From the NCBI GenBank assembly GCA_022497155.1, contig MU385788.1, positions 1 to 64,000 of the forward strand: DNA of 64,000 nt. The letters run 5' to 3'. How positions within the stretch are numbered: position 1 is the first letter of the stretch; each line of letters opens with the position of its first letter. A program made the translations under genes and the position numbers. The notes under the pieces are model-generated. The model searched no databases. It was not told where the DNA came from and saw nothing but the letters and a program-made list of their open reading frames with translations. Shown here piece after piece: positions 9,905 to 21,743 of this stretch. Source of the stretch: Whalleya microplaca (Eukaryota; Ascomycota; Sordariomycetes; Xylariales; Xylariaceae).

Positions 9905-11928
9905 TTATGATGATGATTGATAGCGCATGGGAAGAGCCACGGGCGAGCTTGATTCTTCTTTCACCTGTACGGGTAACGAGCTTTGTCGCATAGGACTCCC
10001 GGATTCACTATTAGATAGCGCCGCCGTGAGCACCGGAGATACGCCCCGTTGTCTAATCAAACACTCCAGATTATCATCCTGGCGAATCGTAAAGACCCTT
10101 TCGACATCCGTGATAACACCTATCAATGTTACCCGAAACTCGGTGTGGTCTTCGTTCCACGAAGATGCACTCCAACGGAGTCTCGACTTAATAGGGATAT
10201 AGCCATTTTCGTCTCGATCCTGCTCTTCAATCGTTATAAGGATCTTCAGACCGACCAACGCAGCTATATCATGCCACCAAAGCCCGGTAAGGCGTTCCGA
10301 AAGTGCAAGCGCTTTCATCCGAACCTCGTAATCCCGGCACTTGCTGGCTAGGCATCGTAAAGAAGGCAGCCACTGGTCTTCGAAAAGGGGTGATATATTA
10401 CCGGCGGGCGTCCAATCCTCCATCGCGGCTTCGAATCCATCAATTGCCTCGCGGCAGTCCGCCAGGCGCGAATCCCACATAAGCTCTTCCTTTTCTTTGT
10501 CTTTGAAATATGTCGTAAAGACGATGTGTACCTTTGCTTGAGCTAGTAGGCTCCTCCAATGTCGAATCTGCTTAGGATCTGTTTCTTGTCTCAGCTTCTC
10601 CTGAAGGAACTCATACCAGTGATTTGCTTGAGAATTGACGGTCGCTTGCTCCTCTTGCAGTCTCACCGGATCTGAATCTGACGGGCCGCCTATCACGGTG
10701 CCTTGAAATGTACGCATGCACCATATCAGACCGGACGTGGTGTATTGGTCAAAAGCGAGCTGGATTTGTTTGACGCTGGATGACCAACTCGGGACAGTGG
10801 ATTTGGGTGGCCAGCTCTGTTGGTACTGTAGTATTTTTTGGGTCAACAATTGCTTTTGCAGCGGTTCAGGATTTTAGATTGTAAGAAACATTTATAAACA
10901 CACAGTCTCCAAAAAGAGTCAGCATCGCTGTTCGCCCCCTTTTGAGACCAGGAGATGGGGCATTGGACCGATTTGAAGTGTACATACTGCATTGCTCTCC
11001 CATTGCGAGGGATACAGAGGCGAGCTTAAAGCACTGTATCCGGCCAAGCGTGCAAGGAAATATTCCGCCTCTCGAACGCCTTCGTCGTCTAACGCAGTCG
11101 GAATCTGAGATTCGGGATTAAGTTCAGGGCGTAGGCTGATCAGAGTGTCTTTCAAGGTCAGTATGGATTTGTGCATAATTCTATCAACGGAGTCCACATT
11201 CCCTTGCATCAACTCGAACACAATGAAGAGAATACTGATGATTAGTAGAGTTCGTGGTGGCGTGGAAGAACCCTCACTCGCGATCCTATTACGGAATCTC
11301 GAAAGGGACCTCGTGTAGTACTGGATGGCGTCTCGATGCGATCTGTTCAAAGAAGGAATCGCCGCTGCAGGAATTACCCATAGTGACGATGGCGAGCCAT
11401 TTCCTTGCCCGCTGTCGACCATCATGCCCCGATATAAGGCGCCGATTCCGAGTACGGCGTCGCGAATACACTCATCTCTCATACTTTCCCGAAGTATGGT
11501 CCGAGACCAAAAGCCGGTGTATCCGTTCAAGCAGAGGTTGTCCACAATGGTGTTCTGAAAAGCATCGAAATAGACGATGTCTGAGCCTTTGAGATTGAGG
11601 TTATTGGTGCGTAACCTCGGGATCAGCCGCGAGCCATTGTTGCTTCTCAGCCTGGCTCTCGAAGCTGGTAGGAGGTCACGCACTGGCCGAGTCTCAGGCT
11701 GCTTTGACCTTGGACGATCATATTTGCACTCCAGGTTGGCCTTCTGGCAGCGAAGGCACGTGGGTTGTGCTTCATCGCACTTAATCCTTCGCGATTTACA
11801 CGACACGCATCCTTCAAAAATTGTCAACGAAAGTGCCCGCAGCCGCAAACGTGATCTCGAAAAGAAGACCCACCGGTGCGAACCTTGGGCGTGTTAGCCC
11901 GTATGCGCGGTATTGAAGGGGCTGTCAT
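9905..11928 (-). CDS. Zn2Cys6 binuclear-cluster transcription factor
   Basis: The predicted protein has 621 residues in three exons: 11928-11874, 11811-10949 and 10852-9905. The first intron (GTGGGT...GAAG) joins VRTG to CVSC, which recreates the conserved VRTGCxxC entry of the zinc cluster. The six-cysteine pattern CVSCKSRRIKCDEAQPTCLRC plus the final Cys of QKANLEC is complete. A basic linker follows (KYDRPRSKQPETRP). The central region, with FDAFQNTIVDNLCLN and ECIRDAVLGIGALYRG, matches the fungal-specific regulator domain usual in this family. These proteins bind CGG-containing promoter elements in the nucleus. The second donor (GTCTCA) is weak, so the exact end of exon 2 is uncertain. 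The target genes are unknown; the carbamoylase on the same strand and the prenyltransferase/reductase block are both candidates. Confidence 0.85.
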
Positions 11929-14900
11929 GCTAAACAAAGGAGAGTCAGCAGATTGAGTGATTGGTGCTCCGTACGAGGCATCGGCGACACGACAATGACG
12001 AAGTGGGATATTTGAAGTTCAAGGTAACTTCTAGAAGTGGTGACCATTGACCCATCATCGACGTCGTCCCACATTATTGAAATACCCCTGAATGAAGGAA
12101 CCTGGGCCAAGTCGATGCCAGTCTGGCTTGGCCGCAGTAGCAGACATGGGTCTGGGCATATCGTCCACGTCCACCCCCATTCTGCCCATCCAAGGCAAAG
12201 CCATCCTTATGTGAGCCTTAGTGTCCCATTGTGCCGTCTTGTATGTACTACATATTGGTAGCAACCAATGGCCTTGAGCGAGTGTGAGTGTAAGTGGACT
12301 GTGATGGGCTGTGAGGACTACTACTCGGGTTAGTGCTACGGAACGGAGAGACCCTCAGTTTCAACAGAGTACTGTATTCCGTGCATGCCATTGCCATGCG
12401 GCAACAACAAAAAAAATTTAAAAAAAAAAATAAAAAAAGAATGTGCACAGATTACGCAGACCTACGTGTAAGTCGAGTCGACGGAGTGCATCGTGATTTG
12501 CCGCCAAGCGAGAGAGTGCCCTGTAGTTTAGTCAGGTTTACTGTAGAACTACCCCGCCTGCCCGCTATCTGCAGTGGAGATAACCTAAACTCAACGCTAG
12601 CCTGGCTAGCATACGGCGCCAACCCGACCAAGCCGACTATTCTACATACGTGTATAATCCGTACGTAGCTTGCTATTATGACTATTATGATATAGGTCCT
12701 GGCATTAGTTTACGTCCGTTTAAGTCTTCCTTCCCAAGCCGAAAAAGCAAAACGACAAAAGATCGCCTGCTGATCTGCCGACTAGGGAAGATGTCGCCTA
12801 ATACGGTAGAGCCACGAAGGAGAGTCAATACTTCAAGATTACCAAATCATTCAATGGGTGACAATTGGACCCAAGCGGCCGGGATTGCAACAATTGTCCT
12901 ATACTACCTACTACTACTACCTACGGGGAGAATCCATTTATACGTATGTACAGGTGAGAAGAGCTTTTATTTGTAAGCAAGTCGACGTTTACGAGGATCG
13001 TTATTACGAATTGATGTGTTGTCGACGACTTCGCTGCACTTATAGCCAACGATGATATGTATATATGTTGTATATGTCTGCGACATAAAGCGCAAAAAGG
13101 CAATGGCAAAAGGCCCAAACTATAGCAAGTCTTATTTATAAGTATAGACTTTTATGCTTTTATATACCACTTATATACTTATATACCACACATATAGAAA
13201 AAGCTACAGCCCGGGAAATTGCTGCCTAGCGTCTTGTGCAGTGCGCTACCAGGAATTATCCTTGTGGGTTGTGTCATGAGCCTGTGAATGCATCCCCGGC
13301 CCCAACCCCGGGCCTGCAGAATGCCCTCAAACAAATCGGGACTGTTGCGCGTACCTAGCTCAACGGGCTTTTCTGCTTTTGCCCGCCAAATCTACATACA
13401 TATGGAGCACCGGACGGACCGGCTATAAGTTATACCCGTCTAACCATAAGGCTGATGATATTTCCTCTTCTGAGTAAGATTTCCAGGTTCAAATCCGACG
13501 TATCTCTTTTGCTTACGGCAGTTGGATCGATCCATAGTCTTACCATGTGCGCAATCCTCCGTCTCGATATCTGCAAAGTACACATACACACATACATACT
13601 ACATATGTAGGTACAGTATGTATGTAGCTGACCTTCTCTCCTCCACGCGTCCATCTCCTCCTGCGACTCTGGTACACACAAAGCAAAGATCCATGGACCC
13701 ATGTGCTTGCACGTGGCCATTGTCAAGGTCAGGGTCTTTTGACTTCGTTGTAACCCTGGGTCGTAATCAGGTTCGGTTCCCTTCAAGTTCTGCAAACTAG
13801 GCGGTGAATTCGGCGGACTTGCACTTGGAACACACGAATTGTACGCCTAACCTAGACCTGTTCCGAGATAGCATTGCAATCAGACTTATGCCGTGCAAAG
13901 TAGTCATTAAATGAATAAACCTAGAACCCAGAACCCTAGGCTTATCACATTCTCGAGTGAGCATCGATCAACTCAGATCTCTATTCTGTTAATAACTGCG
14001 TCAGCACTAGTCGGTTGCTAGACTGGATATTGTAACGCAGTATGCCGCGCCGGACTGATGTGATAGGATCTTCTGCGTAGGGCGTCCTAGGCGTAAGTTT
14101 TGATCATTAACGATAACGAGCGCAAGGTTCATGTTCACTAATACGTATCTTCGGCGTGAAGTGGGTGTTCTCCGCCATATGCCAGATATTTATTGGCCAA
14201 CCCGCAGGTCTCAAGATCTGATAGGCCGGGCCACCATGATACCTTGCTTCATCTAGTGGGCTGGCGGAGTTCCTCCAGCGAAATGGGGCCGTCGGTTTCC
14301 TTCACCTTGTTAGGTCGTCTCTTCGTCGTGGCTAAGCGGGTTTAAGCGGTAAAGTGCAGATACATGCTCTTTGAAGTACGCCGTACTATTTGTCACGAGA
14401 TATTCTGGGGACATATATTCTCAAGACTTTTTTATTAGGGCTCCTTCAAAGTTGCTTTATGCAGATTGAAGACCACAACAAGATCTTGCTTCCCGCACCG
14501 AATGTCACACCGTCTGTCCCAAGGATTGAAGTTGAGACCACACATACCCATCTTGAACTATGTCTCCAAGAGGGGCGACATGATTATCCATCTTCTGGTA
14601 TTGACTGAACGCGAAAAATCTACCATCCTTAGGTGTTGAAGGGATACTAGGGAGCTGCCAAGAAAGTCGCCCCTCGTCATCTTCCTTTCGGGTCAAAACT
14701 TCTCAATCGTCTTCGCCTCCCAAGATCACGAACTAACCTAAGTTCTTTTAAGTTAGCAAGAAAGGCCAGTCCCTAGATCTGCTTAAGTTGGATGTACGGG
14801 TCTTTCTGCAATATTCGCTAGCTTATGATGTCGATGTGCTGGCTCTCGGAGTGAATTCCAGAGTCGATGATAGGCTTCAGACCCGAGGCCAGTTGTCGGC

Positions 14901-16871
14901 AAGCCTAAAAGGGGCATATAATTGGGTGGCAGTTCAAGGCAATCGTCAAGTTGTGCCTTGCCGGATTCAGATCATGACGCTCCACTGGTAGTGATCGTGG
15001 CCGAGGTAAGAGCAGATAAGGTGCAAAACCTTGGAGAACATGCTAGCCATTCTAGACAATTACCTACGTAGACACGTATAGATGGAAAATAGGAGTTCGG
15101 TATGTCGCGAAAGTGACCTGCTTTTCTCCTCATAAAAGCTTTGGTCTCCTGATCTACGGTCGAACTCGGACCTATAGGCTATGAGATTATTTCAGAGGGC
15201 ACGCTCTCAGTCCCCATGTTGCCCATACGAGATATGTACAATATACACCAACACCAGGGTTGACGTAATCTTGTTGTCAACAAATATAGTATAAACACCG
15301 AATGTAGTTCATCCGATAGATATAGCATAAATAGCAACGATATTCCGCTACATGACACTCCAGAATTAGTTCATTCCAGTCTTAAGTCCAATACGTCGGT
15401 TGGCTGCCTTAGATACTGCGTTTCGCTGCTGCTTCATCACGGTCGTCGACGAGCATACGTACGGAGCTGGGGTAAGAGGTTTGATCTGCCGCCACCTCAT
15501 CACCTCTCTGAGCACTATACACAAATATGGTAAGACCAGAAGCCCCCCAAGCCTGGTACATAGGTCATGGCCACCAGTATCACAACGGGGCCGAGATCCT
15601 GGCAAGCTCCCTATGTCGCAGCCGGGTAGGCAAGGCAAATCAAGCTGTGACTCGTGTTCCCATAGTCATGCGTGGATTATTGGCCCCATTCGTACTTGTG
15701 CACATTGAGGCTTACACTTCCTCCCTTGGTGTGCTGTCAGAACTGGAATCTGGAAAGTCATCAAGGTCAGTTAGCGTATAGGATTTGCAGACATCTCCTC
15801 ATGACTGCAAGGCAAACGGAGGCAGACACGCCTACATGAGTCTCGATGAGACCCTGCTGGATCAGGCCCACTGCCCTCAGAACGCGGGAAGACGCCGGTT
15901 CAAGACCCCCTATTCGTCGCTTCTCAGGCAATTAGGCCCAAAGGAAGGAAAATCTCGTGACTACCAACGCCCCAAGATGGCATGGTAACACAATGAAGCT
16001 TGGCTTTCCGGCAGTACCGGTGTGTCTGCAGCGGACATGTCGCAAGTCTTCATTATCAAAATCGCACAAGATGATGCTCTTACTATCTCGGTGTGAAACT
16101 GTGTGAGCATGAGAAATCCATTGATAAAGGGGTTGCGCAAAGTTATATGGCAACCTAACGATTCATTCTCTAATTATACAGGACCTTGGCGAGATATCAA
16201 AGTGAACAGTATGATGGAAAAGCGGTAGATTGCTGCATCTATGTAGTAGTTTCCGCTAATCCGGATTTTCTCCAACAAATCGGCCATATCGGTCACTATA
16301 CACATGATAAGGCGACAGGTACATGAGCAGTTGGGTAACGTAGTAATTGATACCTACTAGATGCGTAGTTTTCGATGTGCAGGAAAGAGGGTGAAGGGAA
16401 AAGCAATACTATTCGAAAAGAATATGATCTACTAAGCTGACAGGATGGAGGCAGAGCGGATATTGCAGATTCCCAATATACTGATGTCTCTTTCCTGTTG
16501 AGGCTGCTGTTTGGAAGCCCATCCATAGTTCAGCTATTACTAATGACACATACTAGGTAGCTAGTATGAATATTCCTATAGAGAGACCAATCGTTTAGCT
16601 TGGGCATAGTTCTAACTCTATCTAACTCGAGGGTTATAGTGAACCAACCCTACTCCTGCAGTAAATAATGTAGTTGTATGCCAAACGCAAGCTCAGTCAG
16701 ATATAAATTCTTTGGTTGTTTCATTTCTAGCTTTGGATAATACAGTCACCTCATCTAGGTATACATACAGTCCTATCTCATAAGAAAAATACTCCACGCG
16801 TATTCCATGCTTCCTAGCGCTGATACTTGTTACCAGTGGACGAATAATAGCTTGACACCTTGTCATTCGCA
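11929..16871. other. Long gene-free stretch between regulator and membrane-protein gene
   Basis: Nearly 5 kb without a convincing intact gene. It contains an A-rich low-complexity tract (12409-12439), TATATAC/TACC-rich short tandem sequence at about 13150-13195, and a decayed tRNA-like segment near 13450-13510 that does not fold properly. A minus-strand patch at about 14250-14414 reads like fragments of coding sequence in shifted frames (see findings). The rest shows only short random open frames. In a secondary-metabolite neighbourhood such gaps can mark deleted genes, but nothing here proves it. Confidence 0.4.
12409..12439. repeat. A-rich low-complexity tract
   Basis: An almost uninterrupted A run, broken by TTT and a single T. 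It could be the tail of an old retroposed copy or plain low complexity. No recognisable element lies beside it. Confidence 0.7.
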
Positions 16872-17414
16872 ATGTCTGCCCCTATCTGTCCCCACGCAAC
16901 ATCTTCTAGAGACGCACAGGAACCAACACCCGGACTTGTGCCCACTATATCAGAAGAGACAGTCATCGCAACTACTCCCTATGCCAAGCCCAAGGGCAGC
17001 ATCAAGAGTGGGCTTGAAGCTTCGCTAGGAGAAGTTCCTCTTGTACGACAGGCAGAATCTCATACGCCCACGTCTATGACAGCAGATCACAGTATAGCAG
17101 AGGGACTGAGCGATAGCCCGAATGATAATGGACTAAGTTCGGATAACCAGGTGCCTCAATCAGTGACACATGACGAATCCCCTCAGGGGGAAAGACTGGA
17201 GACAGCATCAGTGGGCGTTGTAGCTACAAATCCGGAACTAGACAGGCGCTTCCTCATTCTACACTCGCTTGGTGTCTGGGGCTGCATGGTAATATCTGTT
17301 CTATCTGTTTTCGTCTTTCTGATCATAGGGTTTCTAGTTCTCCTATGGGCTGGTAAATTTTCCAACATTAAAGATGCAACTGTATTTCGGCGGAAGATCA
17401 TACCCACAAATTAA
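16872..17414 (+). CDS. Single-pass membrane protein of unknown function
   Basis: A 180-residue frame starting at the ATG at 16872; the frame extends four codons further only through a TTG. Residues 1-125 are hydrophilic, Ser/Thr/Pro/Asp-rich and probably disordered. Residues about 134-161 form one strongly hydrophobic helix (GVWGCMVISVLSVFVFLIIG and on through LVLLWAG), followed by a short basic tail ending RRKIIPTN. This layout suggests a tail-anchored or type II protein with its N-terminus in the cytosol. No family was recognised. It is the first open gene after the 5 kb gap and lies 2.4 kb upstream of the prenyltransferase on the same strand. No intron is evident. Coding status rests on the frame length and the well-formed membrane helix only. 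Confidence 0.5.
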   Translation: MSAPICPHATSSRDAQEPTPGLVPTISEETVIATTPYAKPKGSIKSGLEASLGEVPLVRQAESHTPTSMTADHSIAEGLSDSPNDNGLSSDNQVPQSVTHDESPQGERLETASVGVVATNPELDRRFLILHSLGVWGCMVISVLSVFVFLIIGFLVLLWAGKFSNIKDATVFRRKIIPTN

Positions 17415-19829
17415 GCCTCACGATCCGTCACACTGTCTTCTCTCTTGTTATGGGCAATATCAGCAACCCAAGCAGCAATTCGCACATATCTAGTGGTCGA
17501 CTTACAGATAGAGCGGCGCTATACACCGGTGACCAAGACGACTGAGCTACCGTTTGCGAGGAATATCAATGACGGCTTTCTAAAGCTGCCGAAGATTTCA
17601 GTTCCTAATCAATCGTAGGACACTCGCCATGGATACTCGTGGACATTCGTATTGGTCGTCTTACTCTGCCCCCTTTCGCTGTTTAACTCTGATCCACTAG
17701 TCTTCTTTCTGATCTCAGCATCGTTCCTTTCACCAAAGAGTCCAAACTTGGTCAATCCACTATGATACTATCCTGGAATACTATTAGCGAGATGTATAAA
17801 GTGTTGGATACAGATGAGATAAATGGTCTCTACTCAACATTAGGTGAGAACCCAACGGCTGATCATCGCGACTCTCAATGGGTATCGAGTCTTGGATACT
17901 GGTCTTGATAACCGTGCTTTTCTGACTTTCAAAGTGACCTATCATGAAAACATAAGGTCCATCAATGGCCAGACCGTCGCACTGGCTCCTAGAGTCTCTC
18001 ACACCTAGTATCGATTGGTGCAACTCTGGCCGTTTAGCAGCTGGGTGGCCTGTCTACCTGTCGGTCACCACTGGGTTGGCATAGAGTCGTCAACTGAATG
18101 GCTTACATAGTTGTGCCTCATAAGGGAGGAAACGGAGTGGAATATAAGTCATGAATCTTGTGACCCGAGGTACTCCTGGCCTGATATATTTATCGCGGGC
18201 ATGGTAAAGCGGAAACATCTGGCAGAGATGCATCAGCGCATAACTGAGCTTCCCCTTGGACACATCAAGCATATACTTAGATAGGGGTAATTGGAAGTCA
18301 TCAGCATATCACTTCCTTCACACTACGTCGTGTTCCATTTTGCTCATTATGAGCTTGGCGGTAGTTGGCCATCTCGAAGGTGATAGCACAGACCCAATAG
18401 GCATGAAGTGAGAGTTGAAGTCAAGCACATGGCACACCCGAGAAGCGCAAGGATCCGTGATTATTTTGTTAACAATGAGAAACTACGGGAGAGAACTCTT
18501 TTATTTGCGGATGATACAGTACACACAAGCGTGCTGAATCGATTGATTATACTAGACAAGTGATTTAGATTAGATGACGGCAAAACAGATACTCGCTACA
18601 TGAGAACGTTGCTTTGCAGTAATTTTATAGCTCTTTGAAAGACTCCCAGCGTTAGTTGTCCAGCAGAAGGCGCCAAAGTCTATACCTTCTAGCCGACATC
18701 GGGATATTCTATTTGTGTGACGTACCAATGTCTCGGAGCGAATTTACGTTAATTTCGAATATGCTTGTAACATACCGTAGTTGTGTGTGGTGATCATAGG
18801 CCTATATCCCATGGGTCAGATATAGCTGATGGAGGGTGGTCTGGTATGCAGTATCATAATGATCCTCAGGCTGTGCTCTGTGTTCCTTCTTGTGTATCCA
18901 TAAGCTTTTATGTGTCAGCATTGATGCCTCCTGACAGCAGGCAATGCATATTCTGACTATGGTGAACTGCTTATCTTTGACCATCACCTGATCTAGTAAC
19001 AACAGTTCATACTCATAAAGAATGGCAACGGAATTGAAAGTTCCATGATATAGAATTCTTGTAGGAGCAGTCATACCACAGGCTATACCTGGCACTCAAT
19101 ATATATATATATTCATTTCTTGTAGTCGATACTTGTCGTGGACTTCCTCCAGGCTAAGAATACCTAAGTAACATGCACAATGCCACGGAACACTAATGAA
19201 GCAATGACTAAGGACAGTTAAGCCGATATGAAGCGTATGCGAGGGCTTGTGACCCTTTCAGTGGCAAGTCGAAGACGTTATAAGCCATATGACTGAAGAG
19301 AAAAATGATAGATTAGGGGATCTGGGTGCAGTGGTTACGGAGAATTGGAGGTGAATGCTGATCTTGGCCATACTCACATTGCTACATCGGAACTGTAACT
19401 GCTACCGCTGCAGGAGAGCTCATGTCGTTATAGGTTTCCAGTCTGTAAGAAACAGTGGAATGAATATGCTTGATGCATTAAGGGGACATTGTCACATCAT
19501 GTATCGCTCCCCAGTAGCATATGGACCGCTACTTCACACCACACAAAACGTTTCTGCTCTTATGATGTTGGTCAACCATCTCATTCGACCCGTACTCCTC
19601 CCAGATACTACATACTGCAACTGTCTAACCTGCAGAAGTACATAATCTAGATTGCAAAATGTTACCATTTTCGTGTAGAAAGTAACGCTTCGGTTCCTTT
19701 TACTCAAGCCTTTCGCCTTGAAGCATACATACTATATATATGTTTAGTCACCTACTGTCTTTTCGATTATCGAAGTAATATTCCATTGAGAACATCACTC
19801 CTCTAACTCACTTCATTCTAGTAGAACTT
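17415..19829. other. Intergenic upstream of the prenyltransferase
   Basis: Contains only short open frames without family likeness. A short AT dinucleotide run lies at about 19099-19112. The last few hundred bases before 19830 should hold the prenyltransferase promoter; a TATATATG sequence occurs about 95 bases upstream of its ATG. No fragment of a polyketide synthase, halogenase or cytochrome P450 was recognised in either strand. Confidence 0.4.
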
Positions 19830-20906
19830 ATGGCCACGGTAAGCTCGCCTGCGGCAAATCAGTCATCAGTGGCTAGAGCACCTGTAAAGGATAGTGCCTA
19901 TGTGGAAGTCTCCCAACCGGTACCAGGTCAGGATAAGGAGATCAACTTCTTCCCACATCTTCCACAATACTCCAATCCCACGACCGGACTGCTATCCAAG
20001 CTCCCTTCCTCATGTATCCCATACGCACAGCTCATGCGTATCGACCGCCCCGGCGGTTTCTATGCCTTCTACTTCCCCTATCTTATCGGGATAATGTATA
20101 CAGCCTGCATCACTTCGACAACCCCTGAGCCTCTTGAGCTCTTACGTCTAGCCGCTATCCTCCTCCCATTCAACGTGCTCCTTCGAGGAGCCGCTTGCAC
20201 GTGGAATGACAACGTCGATCAAAGCTTCGACCGGCGCGTCGAGCGCTGTCGCCATCGACCCATTGCGCGCGGCGCCGTCTCTACCACGCAGGCTCACCTT
20301 TTCACGTTGGCTCAGCTAGCAATCGGGTATCCGATACTGACCCTCTTCCCTGAGCCCTGCACGCTGCATATGCTAATCGCCGTGGTACTTTTCTTTATCT
20401 ATGCGCTCATGAAACGCATCACGTACTACCCGCAGGTCATCCTCGGTTTCCCCTTCGCCTGGGCCATCTTCTTCTGCGTCGCTGCCCTGGGGATGGAGCC
20501 CTTCGGAAACCACGTTATGGCCACACTGGCGCTCTTTGGCGCGAATGTCCTGTGGACCGTCACGTACGACACTATCTACGCGCACCAGGACGTCGCGGAC
20601 GATGAGAAGGCCGGAGTCAAGGGTATGGCGTTGCGGTTCAGGAACAGCACCAAGCTCCTAGCGAGCTTCTTGTCCGTCTGCCAGGTTGTGCTCCTTGCGA
20701 TGTGCGGACGATGGGCGGAATTCGGCACCGTGTACTTCGTCGGCACAGTGGGAGGCGTTGCGGTCACTATGGCGTATTACATTTACGACGTGGATTTGAA
20801 GCGGCCGGAGAGCTGTGGCGCTTGGTTCCACGATCAGTTCTGGATCGTGGGGGCCGGATTCATGGCTGGACTCACGGGCGAGTATGTCATGAGACTGATG
20901 ACGTAA
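19830..20906 (+). CDS. UbiA-family aromatic prenyltransferase (meroterpenoid type)
   Basis: This intronless integral membrane protein has 358 residues. It has both Asp-rich motifs of UbiA prenyltransferases: NDNVDQSFD at residues 126-134 and the second, DTIYAHQDVADD, at 247-258. Both bind the prenyl diphosphate through magnesium. The segment RHRPIARGAVS after motif one is typical of this family. Seven to nine hydrophobic helices can be seen. The N-terminal 60 residues carry no obvious mitochondrial presequence, which argues against the ubiquinone enzyme COQ2 and for the fungal secondary-metabolism subgroup. In that subgroup StbC and AscA farnesylate orsellinic-type acids, and Trt2 and AusN farnesylate dimethylorsellinate. 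The A-T-R reductase 3.7 kb downstream supports such a role. The aromatic acceptor and chain length cannot be read from the sequence. Confidence 0.9.
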   Translation: MATVSSPAANQSSVARAPVKDSAYVEVSQPVPGQDKEINFFPHLPQYSNPTTGLLSKLPSSCIPYAQLMRIDRPGGFYAFYFPYLIGIMYTACITSTTPEPLELLRLAAILLPFNVLLRGAACTWNDNVDQSFDRRVERCRHRPIARGAVSTTQAHLFTLAQLAIGYPILTLFPEPCTLHMLIAVVLFFIYALMKRITYYPQVILGFPFAWAIFFCVAALGMEPFGNHVMATLALFGANVLWTVTYDTIYAHQDVADDEKAGVKGMALRFRNSTKLLASFLSVCQVVLLAMCGRWAEFGTVYFVGTVGGVAVTMAYYIYDVDLKRPESCGAWFHDQFWIVGAGFMAGLTGEYVMRLMT

Positions 20907-21743
20907 GGTTAGACGGTTTAGATGGAAAGAGAATGCGTGGTGTGACTGGGGAGTCCTCGGTTACGTCCTTTCACCGGTAGATGTCCTGTAGAATATGCAG
21001 CTCGTAAATTAACGTACTTGCATACATATCCGTGGTCACTACTCCGTACCATACTAGCACTTCAAATGGAAGTTGAGACGTTGATGCTTTTGCATAGATA
21101 TCAGAGCGCATCATACATCGATAATAATGTTACATAGCAAAGATCCGAGCCATCCGTTAAGAGGCTTATGCTCTGATTAGAGTGATACTCTTACCTCACT
21201 TTGTACGTGCATAAAGTAATCTGCATCAGTTTTGATAAGCGGACAGTTATGTAGATATAAGACCCCAGAATACTGTAATCCTTCTTTACCTGACCATTCG
21301 CGACAGATCCAATCAACACACAGAATAGATACATCGTATACGATGTACAGGGCTGATAGGAGCTCCTCTCAGGCTCTTATTGGCACAATTATATATTAAA
21401 CTGCCATTCCTGCAACCCGTTGGATCGGGCCTATGCCGGCATTGCTTGTTGTTCGCTGCTGTGCAACACAGAATATTGCACAAGTCGTAGGGCATAGTAG
21501 GGTAACCTGAAATCCTGCCGCGAATCCTCCCGCACTTGCATGACCTGAAATCTATCTTAAACTGGCTGGCAAGCAACATTCCTCTCTATATGCGTTTTAA
21601 TGCATATAGTATTTTGTTTGGTTTCGATTTGAGGGAGGATGAACTTGAGCATTGATGCCAGATCAAGGCAGTGAGCATATTGAGCGACAGCTTGAGAGGG
21701 TAACTTGTATCATCATATAATAATTTAAAAACTTGAGAAGAGT
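20907..21743. other. Intergenic between convergent genes
   Basis: AT-rich, with no gene seen. A short perfect hairpin (CTATATGC...GCATATAG) lies at about 21590-21610. Terminators of the two convergent genes should lie here. Confidence 0.4.

Noticed and set aside
13440..13515. tRNA-like segment with a good B-box word (GGTTCAAATCC)
   Set aside because: The T-stem pairs at only two of five positions, the acceptor stem at five of seven, and the variable region is too long. Treated as chance or an unrecognisable relic.
13430..13795. 121-codon minus-strand frame
   Set aside because: It runs through a TACATA-type repeat that translates to CTYICSMYVCM; no family likeness.
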